The translations under genes were made by a program, and so were the position numbers. Under the pieces are notes generated by a model. That model saw nothing but the letters and a program-made list of their open reading frames with translations, was not told the origin of the DNA and searched no databases. This document shows, one piece after another, positions 1-6,705 of a DNA stretch of 64,000 nucleotides. Numbering within the stretch: the first letter of the stretch is position 1; each line of letters opens with the position of its first letter. The DNA is from Henriciella sp. AS95 (lineage in GTDB: Bacteria; Pseudomonadota; Alphaproteobacteria; Caulobacterales; Hyphomonadaceae), in contig NZ_JBBMQM010000001.1 of NCBI RefSeq assembly GCF_038900055.1, forward strand, positions 1,798,001 through 1,862,000. The letters run 5' to 3'.

Positions 1-52
1 CATAACGGCGCAGATATGGCAGGTGTGGACCAAATTGTTCGACAAGACTCAT
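1..52 (-). CDS. phyR: PhyR response regulator, N-terminal fragment (runs off left edge)
   Basis: Reading the minus strand from the ATG at 52-50 gives 17 codons, MSLVEQFGPHLPYLRRY, which match the conserved N-terminus of PhyR (the sigma-like domain that sequesters NepR when the receiver domain is phosphorylated). The gene is cut by the window edge, so the receiver domain is not visible. It is divergent from nepR-ecfG, the standard arrangement of this locus in Alphaproteobacteria. The call rests on a short but very characteristic stretch plus its neighbours. Confidence 0.82.
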   Translation of the reverse strand, partial: MSLVEQFGPHLPYLRRY

Positions 53-137
53 AATTACCCTCGTAATCTTTGTTACACCAATAACTTGTCTTCATTAGAA
101 AGGTTGCAAGCTTCTGCAGTAATTTTTTGCATTTCCT

Positions 138-161
138 GGAACTTTCTCGTTTCGGCGCGTT
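138..161 (+). promoter_or_regulatory. EcfG-type promoter of nepR-ecfG (variant spacing)
   Basis: GGAAC at 138-142 and CGTT at 158-161 match the -35 and -10 elements recognised by EcfG sigma factors. The spacer is 15 nt, one shorter than the usual 16-17. It lies 21-54 bp before the candidate nepR starts and would make nepR-ecfG autoregulated, as in relatives. Promoter identity is inference from the motif. Confidence 0.6.
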
Positions 162-214
162 ATACAGGCATATTATCGATGATGCGGAATTCCATGAATT
201 ACAAAGCGAGCTAT

Positions 215-385
215 ATGAGTCAGACCAAAAAGCCTGATGCAGATGCGAGCCGTTCGAAGACGATCAGGCAGAAACGTATCGGCGATCAGCTACGCCGTTT
301 GTACGATGATGTTACAAACGAACCCGTGCCTGATGAGTTCATGAATCTTCTTGAGCAGGCAGACAAATCCTCGAAACAGAAATAG
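215..385 (+). CDS. nepR: NepR anti-sigma factor
   Basis: A small (56 aa) protein with the NepR core IGDQLRRLYDDVTNEPVPDE, the helix pair that binds EcfG and, under stress, the sigma-like domain of PhyR. Charged flanks (N-terminal KTIRQKR, C-terminal SSKQK) are typical. The start at 215 is preceded by an AAGCGAG stretch; in-frame ATGs at 182 and 194 are also possible and all lie downstream of the EcfG-type promoter. The gene ends 8 nt before ecfG, so sigma and anti-sigma factor are co-transcribed. NepR keeps EcfG inactive until PhyR is phosphorylated. Confidence 0.9.
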   Translation: MSQTKKPDADASRSKTIRQKRIGDQLRRLYDDVTNEPVPDEFMNLLEQADKSSKQK

Positions 386-393
386 AGATAGTT

Positions 394-996
394 TTGACCC
401 AGCCGACCATGGATGATCATGCGTTCAAGTCAGAACTTGCTGAACTCATCCCACACCTTCGTGCTTTCGCCCGCAGCCTCTGTGGAAATGCGACTGCTGC
501 AGACGATCTAGCCCAGGAAGCCATGCTCAAGGCATGGAAAGCCCGCGCCAGCTATCAGGCTGGCACGAATCTGAAAGCCTGGACCTTCACGATTCTGCGC
601 AACCTTTTCTATTCCGAAAAGCGTCGAAGCTGGCGTCGTCAGCAACTCGACCCGGAAGTTGCAGAAGCAACACTGGTTTCAAACGACGATCCGTCCGCTG
701 CGATTGAACTCCTGTCCCTCCGCAATGCGTTGGACGAACTGCCTGAAGACCAGCGCGAGGCTCTGATCCTCGTCGGTGCAGGTGGCTTGTCTTATGAGGA
801 GACCGCAGAAATCTGCGGATGTGCAATCGGCACGATCAAGAGCCGGGTCAGCCGCGCTCGAAAGGCCGTTACTGAAATTCTCGAGGCCAAGATGTCTGGC
901 CTCGCTGGAGACCATTCGCTTAGTGCCGCGGATGCGTTCGAGGATATTATGAGACAGGCGGACGAGCTATCGCGTGACCTCCCGGCAGACGCCTGA
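394..996 (+). CDS. ecfG: EcfG-family ECF RNA polymerase sigma factor (general stress response)
   Basis: A 200-aa ECF sigma factor. Region 2 is at about residues 15-80 (DDLAQEAMLKAWKAR and WTFTILRNLFYSEKRR) and region 4 at about 100-160 (LDELPEDQREALILVGAGG, then GCAIGTIKSRVSRAR as the DNA-recognition helix). It directs RNA polymerase to GGAAC/CGTT promoters of stress genes and is held inactive by NepR. The start taken is a TTG with AGAGAT just upstream; an ATG at 409 is the alternative. Its 3' end overlaps the next gene, a histidine kinase, by 23 nt. Confidence 0.93.
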   Translation: MTQPTMDDHAFKSELAELIPHLRAFARSLCGNATAADDLAQEAMLKAWKARASYQAGTNLKAWTFTILRNLFYSEKRRSWRRQQLDPEVAEATLVSNDDPSAAIELLSLRNALDELPEDQREALILVGAGGLSYEETAEICGCAIGTIKSRVSRARKAVTEILEAKMSGLAGDHSLSAADAFEDIMRQADELSRDLPADA

Positions 997-2695
997 GACC
1001 CGCCAGCCCGTTCAGAGAGGGTCGCTTCGCCTGCGATTGTTGTTTACAATCGCAATGGCGTTGACGCCTATTCTGATTTTTGCTGGCTTCCGCACCTATC
1101 TGAACGCACAGGACTCACGGGCCGAACGCCGCGGCCAGCTCGTGGGAATCGCAGATCGCGCGCTCGACGAAATCGAGCAGGTGTTGTCCACGGTCGATAC
1201 GCTGCAGCAGATTTATGCGAGCAATATCGTATCTGGCCAATGCGAGCGGGTCTTCAACGATATCTCTCCACGGGTGCCGCAATTGGCAAACGTCGCCTAT
1301 TTCAATGCTGAGGGCGTCGTAAAGTGTGTGGCGGTTGGCGAAGCCGGTGGCAATACGGCTCAGCCCGGAGCGCTTGAATTGCTACGCGGCGGCCAGAATT
1401 CGGTTCGAACCGATGCCTTCTATGGCCCGCGCAGTCAGGCATGGCTTTTTTCCACACTTCGCCGCGTGGACGATGATGATGGTCAGTTTGCCGGTGCGGT
1501 GTCATTTGCATTGCGAACAGAAGGCATCATTCGCACGCTGCAACTCACCAACCTCCCGACTGACGTCGAGCTCGCTATTTCTGATGGCGAAGGACAGATC
1601 TTTGGCAGTAATCGCTTCGTGGAGCTGCCCGTAAAATGGATCGCTCAGGCGACAGGCGACGAGGATGGCGAGTTGTTTGTCGCAGAAGACAGTGAATTGG
1701 GCTCTCTCGATGTCGTCGTCCGTGCTATTGTGGACGAGCGCATGTACGCGATCATCTCGCGGCCATCGCCCGGCCTTTTCAGTGAATTCACATTAGAGCC
1801 GATTGAAACGGTGGGTATTCCGCTCTTGTCTTTCAGCCTGGCGCTGATCGCGGCCTGGCTTGCTGTGGACGGGCTGGTCCTGAAATGGCTCGCGCGCCTG
1901 CGCCGACTTGCCCTCATCTATGGCGAGGGTCATTACAATTTCCGCATCGGCGAAGAGTTTGAAAACGCGCCCGATGAAATCGCTAATTTCGCGACAACCT
2001 TCGATGGCATGGCCAATCGGATTGCTGAGCGTGACGCGAAACTTCGAAGCGCCATCGCGACACGGGATGCAGCGGTGAAAGAGATCCATCACCGCGTGAA
2101 GAACAACCTTCAGATCGTCGCGAGTTTCCTGAATCTCCAACGCCGCCAGGTCCAGGATCCGAATGCCCGCGAAGTGATCTCGGCCGCCCGTCACCGCATC
2201 GATGCATTGTCGATTGTGCACCAGACTCTTTACCAGCATGAGCGGCTGGAAACCGTTCACATGCAGCCATTCCTCGAAGCGCTGCTGTCACACCTTGGTG
2301 GCGCGTTAGGTATGGGCGAGAGCGGTGTCACCATTGAGAGTGATATTGCCGACATTGATCGGCCGGCCGACGATGCCATTCCGGTCGCTCTGTTCATTCT
2401 TGAAGCCGTGACCAATGCGATGAAATACGCCTTCGATGAGGATGGCGGGACCATCACCGTCAGCCTGCTTGAAGATGGCGAAGAAATCGTTCTCAAGATC
2501 ATTGATGACGGGTACGGCGCGGAGCTGGATGAAGATGCTGCGTCCGGTTCAACAGGCCTCGGCGCGCGTCTGATGACAGCTTTCGCAAAACAGCTCCGCG
2601 GAACGATGAACCAGACCTCCAGACCCAATGAAGGGTTCATTGTGGAACTTAGAATGCCGAAGGAAACTGCTGAGAAGCAGGAGGGGAACTTCTAG
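974..2695 (+). CDS. PhyK-like HisKA_2 sensor histidine kinase
   Basis: A 573-aa membrane kinase with an N-terminal TM (about residues 22-43), a periplasmic sensor domain, a second TM (about 277-300), a HAMP-like linker, a HisKA_2 dimerisation domain with the signature EIHHRVKNNLQ (phospho-acceptor in the H372/H373 pair) and a C-terminal HATPase (N box EAVTNAMKYAF; G boxes DDGYG and TGLGARL). The GTG start overlaps ecfG by 23 nt. By its position in the phyR-nepR-ecfG locus it is the likely PhyK that phosphorylates PhyR; the signal it senses cannot be read from sequence. Confidence 0.85.
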   Translation: MTSRQTPETRQPVQRGSLRLRLLFTIAMALTPILIFAGFRTYLNAQDSRAERRGQLVGIADRALDEIEQVLSTVDTLQQIYASNIVSGQCERVFNDISPRVPQLANVAYFNAEGVVKCVAVGEAGGNTAQPGALELLRGGQNSVRTDAFYGPRSQAWLFSTLRRVDDDDGQFAGAVSFALRTEGIIRTLQLTNLPTDVELAISDGEGQIFGSNRFVELPVKWIAQATGDEDGELFVAEDSELGSLDVVVRAIVDERMYAIISRPSPGLFSEFTLEPIETVGIPLLSFSLALIAAWLAVDGLVLKWLARLRRLALIYGEGHYNFRIGEEFENAPDEIANFATTFDGMANRIAERDAKLRSAIATRDAAVKEIHHRVKNNLQIVASFLNLQRRQVQDPNAREVISAARHRIDALSIVHQTLYQHERLETVHMQPFLEALLSHLGGALGMGESGVTIESDIADIDRPADDAIPVALFILEAVTNAMKYAFDEDGGTITVSLLEDGEEIVLKIIDDGYGAELDEDAASGSTGLGARLMTAFAKQLRGTMNQTSRPNEGFIVELRMPKETAEKQEGNF

Positions 2696-3519
2696 TCTTC
2701 TTGGACGGCTTCACTGCCAACCGTGACATGCGGGTCGGCAGAATTGGCATCGGGGTCAAGTCTGTGTGGCTTCTCGGGAACGAACCTGTCACCATGCAGC
2801 GCGTATACCGTCACCTCACATGTTTCGCCTGAGACATCGATGACGTTGAAGCTCGCTGGATAATCACGCAGGCGCGTCGATAGCGTACCTGCTGAGACGG
2901 CGACGTAAGACTGGTCGAGATGATCCACGACCGTCACGGACGGCGAGTGCACATGTCCTGTCAGCAGAAACCCTATACCACTCTGCGCCAGTCGACGGCT
3001 GGCCCGGCGTCCGCGCCGCGTCGCCGTACGCATCGGTGCTTCAGGCGGCGACAGGAAGGGGTGGTGGCAAATCAGGAAGCCATGCCTCTCATCAAGAGGG
3101 GAGACCTCCGAGATCGCCGTTTCAAGGTCTTCCAGGTTCACAGAGCCTTCCGCCCAATTGCTACGAGTCTGCCAACCGCGGGACGTGTTGATGCCCACAA
3201 GTTTCGCCTTTTCCAGCACAGCCGGTTTTGACAGGTCTTCGAAGTAGCGATCGTGTCGCTCGAACGGCGCAACGACGCGCTCATAAAGGTTCAGCAGGGG
3301 CGTATCATGATTGCCGGCAACCACGACTTTCGGCATGTCGAAGCCGTCCAGCCAATCGCGAGCGGCCTGGAACTCAGCGCGCTTGCCACGCTGGGTCAGA
3401 TCTCCGCACACAGCCATAGCATCGGCGCCAACCGCTGATATGCAATCGTCGAACGCGTCTAGCGCGCGTGTATTTTCTGTACCGAAGTGAATGTCGGCAA
3501 CCTGGATAATTCTGGTCAT
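2692..3519 (-). CDS. Calcineurin-like metallophosphoesterase
   Basis: A 275-aa protein carrying the full set of metallophosphoesterase motifs in order: D-x-H (VADIHFG), GD (CGDLTQRG), GNHD (VAGNHDT), CHHPF and GHVH. These ligate the dinuclear metal centre. The architecture resembles cyclic-nucleotide phosphodiesterases of the CpdA type, but the substrate cannot be assigned. Its ATG overlaps the stop of the lipid-kinase-like gene by 4 nt, so it is the third gene of a tightly coupled operon that starts at 4636 under an EcfG-type promoter. It converges with the kinase gene, the stops overlapping by 4 nt. Confidence 0.85.
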   Translation of the reverse strand: MTRIIQVADIHFGTENTRALDAFDDCISAVGADAMAVCGDLTQRGKRAEFQAARDWLDGFDMPKVVVAGNHDTPLLNLYERVVAPFERHDRYFEDLSKPAVLEKAKLVGINTSRGWQTRSNWAEGSVNLEDLETAISEVSPLDERHGFLICHHPFLSPPEAPMRTATRRGRRASRRLAQSGIGFLLTGHVHSPSVTVVDHLDQSYVAVSAGTLSTRLRDYPASFNVIDVSGETCEVTVYALHGDRFVPEKPHRLDPDANSADPHVTVGSEAVQED

Positions 3520-4373
3520 TCAATCTGAGCGGATATCGCCTTGCCCGCCTTGCTGATCCGGCCGAACTTGGTACCCGACTTAAGCCGAACCGGTTCGCCG
3601 TCGAGGGTAACGCGCAGTTCGTATCCCTTTTCCTCTTCAATCGTCACTTCGCGGGCGCGCAGCGTCTGAACACCAGAAGCGTCTCGCCAGTCGGAAAAAA
3701 GCGCGCCAATGCCCGATGCCGCAAGCTCCAACGGATTGTCCGGGTCGATATAGGCATACTCCAGCGTGTCGTCGCCTGCTTCGCCAACGAACATTGCGGT
3801 TGCGGTCGCAAAACCATCAATCACTTTGTTCTGCTCATTGGTTAGTTTGAAAGTCATATTCGTGCGCAAGTCGAGAATGTCGCTACCGGCCAGCTTTTCG
3901 ATCGCTTGCAGGAACTTGCCTTCTCGAACAGCCTCCCTTGGCCCGGCAAGATCTGTCAAGGCACCGACCATAGCGGCGACGTAAAAGCGTCTGTCGCCCG
4001 CGCAACCGGCCGGCACATCAATAATGCGGCCGCCATCAAGCGCGCGTCTCAGGCATTCGTCCCAGGTGCACGGACCGCCGTGAATCTGCTTGTGAAAAAG
4101 GTTCATCGTCCCACCGGGGAGGGGAAGAATAGGGGGGCCGTCAGATCCAACGCGTTCGAACGTGCAGGCGATTGTGCCATCGCCGCTCCACACGATGATC
4201 ATGTCTGGCTCTGACTCGATACAGGCATCAATCGTTTCGACGAAGTCGCTTTCACCAAGAACCGTGATGTCACAGTCTTTGCCGAGTTCTGCCATCAGCT
4301 CCGACAGTTGCGCTTCGGCATCAGCCGGCACACTTCCTGAATTTGGGTTTATCAGCGCTGCAATCCCGCTCAT
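3516..4373 (-). CDS. Diacylglycerol/sphingosine kinase family protein
   Basis: A 285-aa protein with the DAGK catalytic-domain signature: NPNSG near the N-terminus, the nucleotide-binding SGDGTI at about residues 63-68 and LPGGTMN at about 83-89. Members phosphorylate diacylglycerol or related lipids with ATP at the membrane face. It overlaps both neighbours by 4 nt, so translation of the three genes is probably coupled. A lipid kinase plus a phosphoesterase in an EcfG-driven operon suggests membrane-lipid adjustment under stress; this is inference. Confidence 0.83.
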   Translation of the reverse strand: MSGIAALINPNSGSVPADAEAQLSELMAELGKDCDITVLGESDFVETIDACIESEPDMIIVWSGDGTIACTFERVGSDGPPILPLPGGTMNLFHKQIHGGPCTWDECLRRALDGGRIIDVPAGCAGDRRFYVAAMVGALTDLAGPREAVREGKFLQAIEKLAGSDILDLRTNMTFKLTNEQNKVIDGFATATAMFVGEAGDDTLEYAYIDPDNPLELAASGIGALFSDWRDASGVQTLRAREVTIEEEKGYELRVTLDGEPVRLKSGTKFGRISKAGKAISAQIE

Positions 4374-4636
4374 CGGCTGCCTCGAAGCGCCTTGATGAGT
4401 TCGTCCTTCGTCATGTCTGAGCGGCCACTGATGTCGAGCTCCGCAGCACGATCATAGAGGTCGTCCTTGGTCCACTCTTCATAGGGCGGTGACTTCCCGC
4501 CTTTTTCGGACGGGTCCATATCTGGATTAGCTTTCGCATTAGCGATGCGCGCGGCCGTGCCTTTCGAATAGCCATCCTCGCGGAGGGCTTCGTATGCGTC
4601 ATCATCTTTTATGGAGGGGCCATGCGATTTGGCCAT
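4370..4636 (-). CDS. Small Rho-N/SAP-like protein (DUF7218-type)
   Basis: An 88-aa hydrophilic protein. The N-terminal half carries DDDAYEALREDGYSKGTAARIANA, and the C-terminal half is a short helix-extended-helix unit (WTKDDLYDRAAELDISGRSD, then MTKDELIKALR) resembling the Rho termination factor N-terminal/SAP fold that binds nucleic acid. Such small proteins are common members of stress regulons. It is the first gene of the three-gene minus-strand operon, about 37 nt downstream of a good EcfG-type promoter. The molecular role is unknown. Confidence 0.75.
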   Translation of the reverse strand: MAKSHGPSIKDDDAYEALREDGYSKGTAARIANAKANPDMDPSEKGGKSPPYEEWTKDDLYDRAAELDISGRSDMTKDELIKALRGSR

Positions 4637-4672
4637 GATTGCGGACCTTCAATCTGTTGAATGTAAAAACTA

Positions 4673-4697
4673 AACGTCAGGCGATTTTTTTTGTTCC
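4673..4697 (-). promoter_or_regulatory. EcfG-type promoter of the DUF7218-lipid kinase-phosphoesterase operon
   Basis: On the minus strand GGAAC (4697-4693) and CGTT (4676-4673) are separated by exactly 16 nt, the consensus for EcfG sigma factors. The -10 element lies 37 nt before the ATG at 4636. This ties the three-gene operon to the general stress response encoded next door. Confidence 0.75.
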
Positions 4698-4703
4698 GCC
4701 GCG

Positions 4704-4729
4704 GGAACCGCGCATCCTGCAGGCGCGTA
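4704..4729 (+). promoter_or_regulatory. Possible divergent EcfG-type promoter
   Basis: GGAAC at 4704-4708 and CGTA at 4726-4729 are 17 nt apart; only the last base of the -10 differs from consensus. It points right, toward a poorly supported small ORF whose ATG at 4738 would be almost leaderless. It may be fortuitous because the GGAAC is close to the GTTCC of the minus-strand promoter. Confidence 0.35.
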
Positions 4730-4737
4730 TGCTTCTC

Positions 4738-4995
4738 ATGACGCTCGCATTAAGATCCTATAAACCGACATACCACCCCGCAACGGGGCCGATCGGAGAC
4801 GTCGGAAGGATCTTCCGCAGGCTGGGCGGCATGTCGCGCCTGGACGTCGTATTCTCGATGCTGGGCGTGGCATGCGTTGCGTTCTGGTCGTGCCTTGTTT
4901 CTGATAAACGGAAGGTAGCGTCGGCGGCGATAATGCCTGCCGTTTACCTGCTTACTTACATCCCGGCCGAACCGGTCGCGGCATTCGCGGAATAG
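4738..4995 (+). CDS. Small hypothetical protein with hydrophobic segments
   Basis: An 85-aa frame from ATG 4738 (in-frame ATGs also at 4729 and 4831) with a hydrophobic stretch VVFSMLGVACVAFWSCLV and a second weaker one near the C-terminus. I recognise no family and see no good ribosome binding site. The near-consensus EcfG promoter just upstream is the only support for expression. It could be a stress-induced membrane peptide or simply a chance frame. Confidence 0.28.
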   Translation: MTLALRSYKPTYHPATGPIGDVGRIFRRLGGMSRLDVVFSMLGVACVAFWSCLVSDKRKVASAAIMPAVYLLTYIPAEPVAAFAE

Positions 4996-5046
4996 TCAGC
5001 GCCATGCGGCGTCGAGATTCAGCGCGAACAAGCCCCTCCTGTCTAA

Positions 5047-5247
5047 TATTCCGAGAGCACCAGGGTTGAGTGGGGTTGGGGTAACGGCACTGCTTCAGGC
5101 GAGATCACCAAAGTCTACACCCGGAAAACAACGGTCGAACTCAAAGGCAATGACATTAAACGGAATGCATCGTCTGACGAGCCGGCCTGTCTGATTGAGC
5201 AATCTGATGGTGCCGACGTGCTGAAATCGCACAGCGAAGGTCCGTAA
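5047..5247 (+). pseudogene. DUF2945 (hypervirulence-associated TUDOR-like) remnant without start codon
   Basis: Translation from 5047 gives 66 codons containing VEWGWGNGTASGEITKVYT, then IKRNASSDEPACLIEQSDG and VLKSHSEGP before the stop at 5245-5247, which matches the small DUF2945 family along nearly its full length. A TAA (5044-5046) lies directly upstream in frame and there is no ATG, GTG or TTG before the domain, so the first residues and start codon are missing. Either the gene lost its 5' end or there is a base error here. Confidence 0.55.
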
Positions 5248-5284
5248 GGCCGACTGATTTTTTTTATTATCAAGCACGCATAAA

Positions 5285-5312
5285 AAAAGCGCAGCTCGAA
5301 AGCTGCGCTTTT
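5285..5312 (-). terminator. Rho-independent terminator of the entericidin-like gene
   Basis: A perfect 12-bp stem (AAAAGCGCAGCT / AGCTGCGCTTTT) with a CGAA tetraloop. On the minus strand it is followed by a run of seven T, right after the lipoprotein gene stop at 5333. A shorter T run on the plus strand could make it bidirectional. Confidence 0.85.
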
Positions 5313-5332
5313 CCCGTGTCAGTGTCAGGCGA

Positions 5333-5479
5333 CTATTTAGCGCCTGCATCTTCCGCTGCTTGATCGACAGCTGAACCGGTCGCTTCAACGTCTTCGCCGA
5401 CGCCTTCTACCGTATTACAGGCGGCTGCAAAGAGCGCCATAAGGCTAAGGCCGGTGACGAGAAAGATGTTCTTTTTCAT
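5333..5479 (-). CDS. Entericidin A/B-like small lipoprotein
   Basis: A 48-aa protein starting at ATG 5479 behind an AGGAG ribosome binding site. It has a lysine-initiated signal peptide, a lipobox-like ALFAAAC with the acylated Cys at residue 21, and a short acidic tail (NTVEGVGEDVEATGSAVDQA) typical of the entericidin (EcnAB) family, which in Alphaproteobacteria is commonly stress induced. It has its own consensus EcfG promoter upstream (5538-5513) and a strong terminator downstream, so it is a monocistronic stress gene. It should be anchored in the cell envelope; its exact function is not established. Confidence 0.82.
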   Translation of the reverse strand: MKKNIFLVTGLSLMALFAAACNTVEGVGEDVEATGSAVDQAAEDAGAK

Positions 5480-5512
5480 GGAATTCTCCTGACTTGTTTT
5501 CGGAAGAGAGGC

Positions 5513-5538
5513 AACGTGCACACATGGTAAATGGTTCC
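5513..5538 (-). promoter_or_regulatory. EcfG-type promoter of the entericidin-like gene
   Basis: Minus-strand GGAAC (5538-5534), 17-nt spacer, CGTT (5516-5513). The start codon follows 33 nt after the -10. Only 13 bp separate its -35 from the -35 of the divergent promoter at 5552. Confidence 0.78.
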
Positions 5539-5551
5539 AAAAAGAATTTCA

Positions 5552-5577
5552 GGAACCGAATTCATGGAGCGTCCGTT
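5552..5577 (+). promoter_or_regulatory. EcfG-type promoter of the DUF1328 gene
   Basis: GGAAC (5552-5556), 17-nt spacer, CGTT (5574-5577), an exact consensus match 53 nt before the DUF1328 start. It is back to back with the minus-strand promoter at 5538-5513. Confidence 0.78.
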
Positions 5578-5630
5578 GGTTAGACATCGGCGAAAGGCCG
5601 TTGAAACAAAACTAACCGTAGGAGATTATC

Positions 5631-5804
5631 ATGCTTGGTTGGGCACTCACATTTTTCGTACTGGCGGTCATCGCCGCAATCTTTGGCTTTGGTGGTATTG
5701 CTGGCGCATCTGCCGGTATCGCACAAATCCTGTTCTTCGTGTTCCTCGCACTGCTCGTCCTGAGCTTCGTGGCACGCGCTCTGAGAGGCCGAAGCGTACT
5801 CTAG
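5631..5804 (+). CDS. DUF1328 small membrane protein
   Basis: A 57-aa, almost entirely hydrophobic protein: [20 protein letters not shown], then [20 protein letters not shown], ending in a basic tail RALRGRSVL. This is the two-helix pattern of the DUF1328/YtjA family, with the usual MLGWALTF start. A GGAG ribosome binding site lies 7 nt upstream, a consensus EcfG promoter further upstream and a terminator downstream. It is a predicted inner-membrane protein of the stress regulon; molecular function unknown. Confidence 0.85.
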   Translation: MLGWALTFFVLAVIAAIFGFGGIAGASAGIAQILFFVFLALLVLSFVARALRGRSVL

Positions 5805-5827
5805 CGACGCAGTAGACCCGAAATCAG

Positions 5828-5861
5828 CGGGGCGGTTGTCTTGAAGGCACCGCCCCGTTTT
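5828..5861 (+). terminator. Rho-independent terminator after the DUF1328 gene
   Basis: Stem CGGGGCGGT / ACCGCCCCG (5828-5836 and 5849-5857) with a 12-nt loop, followed by TTTT. Confidence 0.8.
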
Positions 5862-5880
5862 CAATTAACGGAGACACTTC

Positions 5881-6075
5881 ATGGCTACCAATTCGGACGT
5901 CGCCCCCTCGTCGGGAGGCATTCTCATTATTCTATTGTCGGTGTTGCTCCCGCCTGTCGGCGTGGCGCTTTCACGGGGCATCGGTACGCAGTTCCTCATC
6001 AATATTGTGCTGACATTGCTCGGCTATGTGCCCGGCCTTGTACACGCCGTGTGGCTCGTAGCCCGGTCTGACTGA
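5881..6075 (+). CDS. YqaE/Pmp3 family membrane protein
   Basis: A 64-aa protein with two hydrophobic helices, ILIILLSVLLPPVGVAL and FLINIVLTLLGYVPGLVHAV, separated by a short polar turn. The LLPPVGV...NIVLTLLGYVPG pattern defines the Pmp3/UPF0057 family of small stress-related membrane proteins (plant/yeast homologues help hold membrane potential under salt or cold stress). ACGGAG upstream serves as ribosome binding site. Its place among EcfG-type genes fits an envelope stress role. I did not find a clean EcfG promoter directly ahead of it. Confidence 0.85.
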   Translation: MATNSDVAPSSGGILIILLSVLLPPVGVALSRGIGTQFLINIVLTLLGYVPGLVHAVWLVARSD

Positions 6076-6120
6076 TCCAAACCGACATCATTCATCAAAA
6101 TTCTCAGAAGGAGAAACCCA

Positions 6121-6618
6121 ATGGCAAACCTCGACAAACTCAAAGAAAATCCAAAAGAGCAGCTTTTCGACCATCTTGAAGATGTTCGCGCAGTCATGCT
6201 CGGCTCGCCTGTTCACGAACAACATATGCAGCCAATGGCGCCTCAGATTGATGAAGAGACGGGCACGATCTGGTTTTATACCAACAAGTCTTCCGATCTC
6301 GTGAAATCGCTTGGCCAGGATGGCGGCGAAGTTCACATGTGCGTGGTGGAGAAAGACTATCAGGCCTGCCTGCTGGGCGACCTGACCGTCGATCACAACC
6401 AACAGAAGATCGATAAGTTCTGGAGCTCGGTTGTTGCCGCCTGGTTTGAAGGTGACAAGAACGATCCAGACCTGACAATGCTCTGCTTCCGTCCCAAAAA
6501 CGGGTCGATCTGGGCATCCGACAAGAACCCGATCACGTTCGCCTGGGAAATCGCAAAAGCGAACCACAAGGACGAAAAGCCTGACATTGGTGAGCGCCAA
6601 TCGGTAGATTTTCACTGA
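6121..6618 (+). CDS. Pyridoxamine 5'-phosphate oxidase-family (general stress protein 26-like) protein
   Basis: A 165-aa split-barrel flavin-binding-type protein. After an N-terminal helix it shows the strand pattern AVMLGSPVHEQHMQPMAPQ ... TIWFYTNKSSDLVKSL and later KIDKFWSSVVAAWFEGDKND, matching the GSP26-like branch of the PNPOx fold. These proteins bind FMN or FAD, but their physiological substrates are generally unknown. AGAAGGAG upstream is a strong ribosome binding site and a terminator follows the gene, which closes the left-hand stress island. Confidence 0.82.
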   Translation: MANLDKLKENPKEQLFDHLEDVRAVMLGSPVHEQHMQPMAPQIDEETGTIWFYTNKSSDLVKSLGQDGGEVHMCVVEKDYQACLLGDLTVDHNQQKIDKFWSSVVAAWFEGDKNDPDLTMLCFRPKNGSIWASDKNPITFAWEIAKANHKDEKPDIGERQSVDFH

Positions 6619-6646
6619 TTGATGACGAAATCGCCCTAGTGCGAAG

Positions 6647-6675
6647 AGCCAGTCCATTTTATGGGCTGGCTTTTT
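6647..6675 (+). terminator. Rho-independent terminator after the PNPOx-like gene
   Basis: An 11-bp stem AGCCAGTCCAT / ATGGGCTGGCT (one T-G pair) with a TTT loop, followed by a five-T run. An ATG at 6661 lies inside this hairpin, which argues against an upstream start for the next gene. Confidence 0.88.
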
Positions 6676-6705
6676 CTTTGCCCGGCAATTGCCTATGGAG
6701 GTGAG

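Noticed and set aside
1793..2260. Long minus-strand frame opposite the histidine kinase
   Set aside because: It is the complement of the conserved HAMP/HisKA_2 region; its residues resemble no family and there is no ribosome site.
6661..6705. Upstream ATG extension of the SMP-30-like gene
   Set aside because: The ATG lies inside the terminator hairpin of the preceding gene, and the ATG at 6706 has a GGAGGTGAG site.
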